Shown piece by piece: positions 57,795-64,000 of a DNA stretch of 64,000 nucleotides (its first letter is position 1; every line of letters begins with the position of its first letter). The notes beneath the pieces were generated by a model that searched no databases, was not told where the DNA came from, and saw only the letters and a program-made list of their open reading frames with translations. This stretch comes from Rehmannia glutinosa. Lineage: Eukaryota; Streptophyta; Magnoliopsida; Lamiales; Orobanchaceae. Position numbers and translations under genes: made by a program. The DNA lies in the NCBI GenBank assembly GCA_016081115.2, contig CM071925.1, positions 9,590,441 to 9,654,440 of the forward strand. Direction: 5' to 3'.

Positions 57795-59325
57795 TGTTGG
57801 GAAATTTATTTTATAGATTTTGATGAATGCCATGTAAAACTTAAACTAGAAAGTTGGCACCCCATTTTCCTTGTAATTTACACTGTAATAGATAGGGCTG
57901 GAAAAACTAAGTCAAGTCAGCTACGCTTGGAAATACAAGAAGTCAACTGAAGACTGAAGTGAATACTCCGTTGTGGAACAACTGAGTATGGCCAAGATAT
58001 AAGATCAAGAACTCGACTGAAGATGTATCAGCTGAGGAACAGTTGTGTGAGGAGTCAGTCAAGTCAACTCAAGAAGCAAAGTCTCAAGTTGAAAGTGACA
58101 GATGAGTCATCCAAGGATTGGAAGTTGACTCAAGTCACCTGGGGTATAAAAGACTGCAGTCAAGTTAAGACAACTGAATGAGATTCGTTAATGTAAGTCA
58201 AGAATGTTACCCAGAATGGTAACAAGTTAAAGTTGTCAGAGATAAAGTGCTAGTTCCAATTGTTTGCAGAACGAACAAACCAATGAGAAGCATTGCAGCA
58301 AGTGTCAGAAATGCTGCAGCGCTGCAAGACATTAAATCCGAGGAAATGTCAACATCAAGGATTGCAACAAGACAAGCCAACGAACACAAGTGACTTTTGA
58401 AATCAGCCTACATCTTCAACTGGCAGATTTTCAAAAGTTCACTAAAAGGCTGAGGAAATTCATTGAGAAAATGTTACCTTGATTACCTGACCATGAACAA
58501 GCAAGCAATATTCAAGCTATTAACCTGCAATATTCTCAAGTATATTCAAGCAAATCCTCAAACCTAAAACTCGAAAGAAATCGATCCAACACAAGCTGTG
58601 AAGAAAGTCAACTTCAAATCTGTTGAAGAGGGAACTTTTGAAGAATCAAAAGGGGTCTACTTTCCAAGGAGGATTGTAGAAAGGTTCAAGGTCGAACCAG
58701 TATCAAGTTATTGGAAGGCTTCGTGATCAAATCCAAGAGCTTGAGAAAGTGAGTCAAAAGCAAGGCAACTACCATGTGAAGAAGGTAGTCGGAAGAGAAG
58801 CCAGCTGTGTGACCAAGGCTGTCTCTAGACTGTTGACCACTTTGTAAAGAGATCTTTTACATAGTGGATTCCTCTAGGAGTTGGAGAAGAGAGGATTAGA
58901 AGAATTACCCCATCTTCGAACCTCTATAAAAATCAACTGTGTCATTTATTTTTCAGCACATTTACATTTCTGCATACTTACATTATATCTGCTGATAAAC
59001 TTATTTGCTATCCAACTGATCAATAACCAAGTGCTAAAATCAAGTGGTAAAACAAGTTTAAAATAATTCAAAAGGTGTTAAGTCTTCCGCTGATAAAATC
59101 AACACAACCAAGTTAAGGTTCAGGTTAAACAGCTGAGTTATTATGTCAACAGCTCTGTCGAGTCTGTTGAGTGGCTAACTCTGCTGAATAACCAACTTAG
59201 TTGTCCCTCAAGGACGCAGTTGTTTGTGTTAACTCTATAATATTTTAAAAGGACTAAAATCGAAAAGTTGGTAAGGTTTATTCAACCCCCCTTCTAAACC
59301 TTACTCACACCCTTTGGGACCTACA
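57795..59325 (+). repeat. Copia B 5' LTR, 1.53 kb
   Basis: Starts TGTTGGGAAATT and ends ACCTACA, with TTATTCAACCCCCCTTCTAA shortly before the end. Rich in CAACTGA/CAAGTCA phrases that recur through 57900-58400. Confidence 0.88.
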
Positions 59326-59327
59326 AG

Positions 59328-59339
59328 TGGTATCAGAGC
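59328..59339 (+). promoter_or_regulatory. tRNA-Met primer-binding site of copia B
   Basis: TGGTATCAGAGC, 2 nt after the LTR end. Confidence 0.95.
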
Positions 59340-59410
59340 GGTTGGTTCATTGAGCCTTCCGCACTGGTTACTGAACTAGATCTTTATATTTTCAAAAGGG
59401 TTCTTAACAC

Positions 59411-60526
59411 TTGCATTTCCAAAATCGTTCTTTTCAAAGCGAAGTTATTATCTTGGAGGCAAATCTAATACGCATTCCTATGTTGACTGTTGAAGAATTT
59501 GATGATTGGAAGATTCATATGCATACTCATCTATCTGCTGTACACGATGAAATGTGGCTTGTGATAGAGGATGGGCCATCAGTAAATGCGAAAGTGAACA
59601 TGGTACATAAGAAGAGCAAATAACTTGAAGGAGAAGAAGCTGCTGCTGAGGCAAGACCAGCCATGGTTGAGAAACCAAGGACGGAGTGGACAAACGAGGA
59701 CAAAAAAAGATACAACTTGGACAATGTGGCCAAGGATATACTTTACAAGACTTTGGACAAAGCAGTGTTCAACAAAGTCAAATCTTGCCAAACAACAAAA
59801 GAAATCTGAAATAAGCTGACTTTAATTTGTGAAGGATAAGAGCAAATTAAAGAAAATAAATTATCTGTTGCTGATCAAAAATTTGAAAATTTCAAAATGT
59901 TTGCAGAAAAATCTATGTATCAGCTGGATGCAAGATTCATTGACATCACAAATGAGCTTTCAGCTCTTGGGGAGGAATACACACAGAAGGAAATGCGTAT
60001 GAAGATCTTAAGGAGCCTCCCACCTGAATGGGAAATGAAGACTATGGCTCTAAGACATTCAATGGACCTCTCAAAAACATCCAACCATGAGCTATTCTCA
60101 GATCACAAAGCCTATGAGTTTGAGCTGAGAAGAAAAGATCAAGAGGAGACAGTTGTACCCAAGACAGCTGCACTGATAGTCAAGGATGGAAAGAGAGCTG
60201 AACCAAAGGAAGCCATAGACCAGGAAGAGATTGCCATAATGGTTAAAAGATTCAACAAATTCTTCAATAAGAACTATAAAAGAAACAAGGGTGAAACCTC
60301 CAAGAGACATTCAACTCCCTCTAAGTCAATGGAAGATAGGCCACCCAAGAGAGCTGAGCATCAAAGGGTTGAATATCAAAGAGCTGATAACCCAAGGACA
60401 GAAAGAGATGATCAAAGAGCTGAGAACCTGTGTTGGAACTGCAGACAACCAGAACATTTTGCAGTTGATTGTTCCTATCCACCAGTCAACAAATATAGGA
60501 ATGAAGAAGAAAAGAAAAGTCTTTAG
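59411..60526 (+). pseudogene. Copia B gag
   Basis: A single frame with three in-frame stops (59621, 59807, 59837). The original start was probably the TTG at 59453 in LEANLIRIPMLTVEEFDDWK, where the family usually has Met. The UBN2-type capsid domain spans ANEL/LRSLPPEWEMKTMALRHS, and the nucleocapsid zinc knuckle is CWNCRQPEHFAVDC (C-x2-C-x4-H-x4-C, about 60430-60472). Gag would form the virus-like particle. Start loss plus stops make it a pseudogene. Confidence 0.92.
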
Positions 60527-60650
60527 AGAAAGAAGATATGAAAAGAAGAAAGCCATGTTGGGCTCTTTGAGAGACAAACTAATTCTAAAGAAGCGATGAG
60601 ACTTAGAGAGTAGTGAAGGCGACTACTCAAGTGATTCTTAAGAAGAAGCC

Positions 60651-61333
60651 ATGATCTGTCTTATGGCTAAAGAACAAGATCAACCAGACCAAGAAGACGA
60701 GGTACAGTCTAACTCATCTCATTCAGATTCAGGTGATAGTGATTGTGATACACACACTTCATCACCCACTGATATTTATGATTCATTAGGCAAAATGATG
60801 AAAGACTTTGAGCACATCAAATCCTCATGCACACTTCTAAATGAGGAAAACAGTCATTTCAAAAGCCAAAACTCACAGTTGACTAAGGAGTTGAGTACTC
60901 TAAGTCACATAGCTGTGGAGAACACAAAGCTGAAGGCTGAGAATGTCAAAATGATAGCAGAGATAACTGCTATAGAAAAGAGGGAAAAGATCTAAAAAAT
61001 GTGATTGCCTCATAAACAAAGGCATCCAAATCATTGGATGATCTTATCATGAGTCAAAAAGAATGTGGAGATAAGACAGGCATAAGATTCAATTCATTTG
61101 TGCACAGTCAAACTCCAAGAGTGATTTTGGAAAAAGGATCTTCAAGCAATGAAGCATCTCAAAAATCCAAAACACCAAATGTTGCACCAACATTCACTCC
61201 TAAGTATAATCACAACCAAACTGGCCTTGGATATAAAGGGAAAGGAAACAACCAGTTGAGTATGCTGAGAGAACAACTGAGAAGAAATCCAGCCGAGTTC
61301 CTCAGCAAACTCCAAGTAGAAAGTACGCTGTGA
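60651..61333 (+). pseudogene. Copia B gag-pol linker region
   Basis: Two frames: 60651-60995 (acidic, Ser/Asp-rich, then a coiled-coil-like heptad region LNEENSHFKSQNSQLTKELS) and 61034-61333 (FNSFVHSQTPRV, then a basic Asn/Gln-rich part). Such a coiled-coil tail follows the zinc knuckle in this copia group before the protease. Confidence 0.6.
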
Positions 61334-61842
61334 AGAATAAACAGAGCTACCAAAAACCCCAGAAGTTTCATCAGAGAAACATATATGATGGGAATGTTAG
61401 AAACTACCCAAGCCAAGTTGATTGGTATAATGTAAAATATCAGCAAAGACCAATGGAATACAAGCCTAAATGGCAAAGACCTAAACCTCAACAAAGGTCA
61501 TTCCATAGGTAAAAGAGCTATTATCAGCACACAAATGCACCCAGACACTACACTTAGAAATATCACAACTACCCAAAGAAGGCAATTGCTAAAACACACA
61601 CACATGCATACAGATAAAAGAGATAGTTGTATGAACCTAAAACCCCCAAGCGATTTGCAAATGTGCACTATGATTATGGCACTGATAGATGGCAACCTCT
61701 TAGAGTCAAATCCTTTGGCTATAGGTTGGTTGGATCATCTTATAGCGCTAACCCCTCAAGACCCAGGCAAGTATGGGTACCTAAAAACTAATTTCCTTGA
61801 TTGCAGGTTCAAGGAACAACTGAGTGCCAAGGAACCTGGTAC

Positions 61843-62364
61843 ATGGATAGTGGCTGTTCCAGACACATGACAGGGAACAAGAAAAATCTATCAAGATTCA
61901 AGGAGATTAGAGGTGTAAAAGTCATATCTGGAAGAAATGAAGCTCCAGGGGAAATCAAAGGCACATGATCTATCAAGAAGAATGGATTGAAAATCACAGA
62001 TGTTGCTTATGTTGAAGGCCTCAACTTCAACCTGTTAAGCATCAGCCAACTTTATGACAAGGGCTACAATGTTGGATTCAATATGGGATTGTGCCAGATC
62101 AAAGATGCTGAATCAAATGAAATAGTGTTGCAAGGATCAAAACAGAAGAATATGTATGTGGTAGATTGGTCTACTGCCACACCAAGCACTTGTATGTTAG
62201 CAAAGAGCACAGTCGAATCAAGTTGGTTGTGGCACAGGAAGCTGAGTCATCTGAATTTCAAGACAATCAACAAGCTTGCAAGAAGTCATCTTGTAGAAGG
62301 ATTGCGGACTCGATGTACAAGAAAGAAAGTGTATGTGATGCATGCCAGATCAGAAAGCAAATAA
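61843..62364 (+). pseudogene. Copia B protease and GAG-pre-integrase domain
   Basis: The catalytic motif WYMDSGCSRHMTG is at 61837-61875. There is an in-frame TGA near 61967, then YVEGLNFNLLSISQLYDKGY and SSWLWHRKLSHLNFKTINKL (GAG-pre-integrase HRxxxH-type block). A frameshift around 62310 moves the integrase into another frame. Confidence 0.92.
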
Positions 62365-62981
62365 AATCTTCATTTAAGGACAAGCCAAGTTCTTCTTCAA
62401 CAATGATATTACATCTGTTGCATATGGATCTATTTGGTCCTGTTGAACCAGCCAACATAAGTGGAACGAAATACACCTTAGTGGTGGTAGATGATTATTC
62501 AAGGTACACATGGACAATCTTCATGTGCAAAAAGAGGGAAACTTTGCAGAAGTTACCTCAGCTGATGAAAAGAGTTCAAAATGAAAAGAGCCAAACCATT
62601 ATAAAGATAAGATCTGATAGAGGAATTGAGTTTGTCAATGAGATAATAACTCAGTATTGTGTTGAAAATGATATTGCTCATGAGTTATCAGCAGCAAGAA
62701 CTCCACAACAGAATGGAGTAGCTGAAAGAAGGAACATAACTCTTAAGGAAGCTGCAAAGACCATGTTAGCTGAAACTGGATTGCCTAAGAGATTTTGGGC
62801 AGAAGCCATCAATACAACATGCTATACTCAAAATAGATACATGATAAACAGACAATTAACCAAGACTCCCTATGAGATCTGGACAAGGAGAAAACCAAAT
62901 GTTGGGTATTTCAAGATATTTGGATGTAAATGCTTCATCCACAACAATGGTAAAGATAACTTTTGGGATACTCAGCTGTGA
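62300..62981 (+). pseudogene. Copia B integrase
   Basis: The frame carries CDACQIRKQ (end of the HHCC zinc region) and the DDE core: Asp in HMDLFGPVEP, Asp in IRSDRGIEFVNE, Glu in QQNGVAERRN. It continues to the C-terminal KIFGCKCFIHNNGKDN. All three catalytic acidic residues are present. A frameshift at about 62955-62970 separates it from the RT frame, within the usual FLGYS motif. Confidence 0.93.
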
Positions 62982-64000
62982 GCAAGGCCTATAGAGTGTT
63001 GGACAAGAGGACTATGGTCATAGAAGAGTCTATCCATGTGGTTTTTGATGAACCTAATGTGAATGGAGAAGACATTGAAGAGTTAGCTGACAAGTTGAAT
63101 CAGCCAACTATGCAGAAGAGTCCTTATGTTGAAGTTGAAATAAGAGCAATCAACCCATATGAAGATGAGATAGCTGAATCTCAAAGACAGCTGGAAAGTC
63201 TACAGTTGAATGACGATGAAAGAGCTGTTCAAGAAAACATAGCTGCGAGACGGCTGAATCCAACTGACTTGCTCCAACTTGATGTGAGATGGCTGAGAGA
63301 CCATCCACCAGAGTTAGTTATTGGAGATGTTAGAGATGGTGTAAGAACCAGATCCAGAGCACAACAAGAAGCAATGTTCACTTGTTTTATTTCCCAAATA
63401 GAGCTAAAAGATGTGTCTCAAGCATTGGATGACACACATTGGATTCAAGCCATGCAAGAAGAGCTAAATCAGTTTGAAAGGAACAAGGTATGGGAATTGG
63501 TGCAGAGGTCATCCCATCAAAATGTTATTGTCACAAAATGGGTTTTCAGAAACAAGATGAATGAGGAAGGATCTGTGGTAAGAAACAAAGTAAGATTGGT
63601 AGCCAAAAGGTATTGCCAAGAAGAAGGAATAGATTTTGATGAAACATTTGTTCCTATTGCAAGACTAGAAGCAATAAGGATGTTTCTTGCCTATGCTGCA
63701 CATAAGAACTTCACTGTATATCAAATGGATGTGAAGAGTGCATTTCTAAATGGACTATTAGAGGAAGAAGTCTATGTTGAACAACCTCCAGGTTTTGAGC
63801 AGAAAACTATTGGAGATAAGGTGTACAAGTTCAAGAAAGCATTATATGGATTGAAACAAGCACCAAGAGCATGGTATGATACATTGTCTCAATTTATAAC
63901 TGACAATGGATTCACCAAAGGGAAAGTGGACAGAACACTCTTCACAATTCAAGATGGAGAAAGTATATTGCTTGTTCAAATATATGTGGATGACATAATG
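62972..64000 (+). CDS. Copia B reverse transcriptase, open to the window end
   Basis: An uninterrupted frame begins after the integrase frameshift with SAVSKAYRVLDKRT (integrase tail). An acidic linker follows, then the RT domain: WIQAMQEELNQFERNKVWEL, TKWVFRNKMNEEG, DFDETFVPIARLEAIR, QMDVKSAFLNGLLEEEVYVE, QPPGFEQ, KALYGLKQAPRAWY, ending exactly at the catalytic YVDDIM. RNase H and the 3' LTR are outside the window. The coding looks undamaged. Confidence 0.95.

Larger units (their letters stand above)
57795..64000 (+). mobile_element. Ty1/copia retrotransposon B, 5' part, runs off the window
   Basis: 5' LTR 57795-59325, primer site 59328-59339, then gag, protease, integrase and reverse transcriptase in copia order on the plus strand. 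The 3' LTR lies beyond 64000. Frames are broken in several places but the RT frame is open to the end, so it is younger than copia A yet non-functional. Confidence 0.95.

Noticed and set aside
1..64000. tRNA genes, rRNA genes, CRISPR arrays, bacterial operons
   Set aside because: None seen. The TGGTATCAGAGC sites are retroelement primer sites, not tRNA genes, and short repeats are microsatellites or transposon subterminal arrays.

Overview
The window is plant nuclear DNA, almost certainly from an angiosperm. It is AT-rich and made almost entirely of nested transposable elements: Ty1/copia-type and unclassified LTR retrotransposons primed by initiator tRNA-Met, CACTA, Mutator-like (MULE), hAT and LINE elements, plus an endogenous caulimovirid-like pararetrovirus. 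I see no intact ordinary host gene, tRNA, rRNA or CRISPR array. Host-gene sequence is present only as exon fragments inside transposons.

Layout. 110-12512: an element with terminal inverted repeats, lying between two (TA)n tracts. It holds a minus-strand LTR retroelement (419-11094, target duplication TTACT), which was entered by a CACTA element (4534-10653, duplication TTT). That CACTA carries exon fragments of a subtilisin-like protease and of a family 5 glucanase, and it contains a further inserted element with a Ulp1-like protease remnant. 12540-14509: a truncated minus-strand LINE. 15702-23763: a MULE with a perfect 9-bp duplication that encloses a nearly full-length, decayed pararetrovirus copy on the minus strand (primer site, polyprotein remnants, intact-looking reverse transcriptase frame, second ORF, 35S-like promoter). 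23868-25090: a small hAT element with an 8-bp duplication.

26017-55345 is bounded by related CACTA ends and is best read as one CACTA element swollen by later insertions. These are a 3.96-kb solo LTR, a decayed copia element (33118-39663), a TIR element with a MULE MITE inside it (41103-42157), and a non-autonomous LTR element (43094-52747). Its remaining core carries minus-strand exon fragments of a cyclophilin, an EDR2-like DUF1336 protein, a GNAT acetyltransferase and a bHLH factor. The cyclophilin and EDR2 exons join in frame through usable splice sites, so the element looks like a multi-gene capture that could make a chimeric transcript.

55346-57794 shows no gene. From 57795 to the end a plus-strand copia element (LTR, primer site, gag, protease, integrase, reverse transcriptase) runs off the window at its YVDD box. 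No gene set here works together in the ordinary sense. The coherent units are the self-contained transposons and the captured-exon arrays inside the two CACTA elements. All family names come from recognising motifs by eye; no database search was run.
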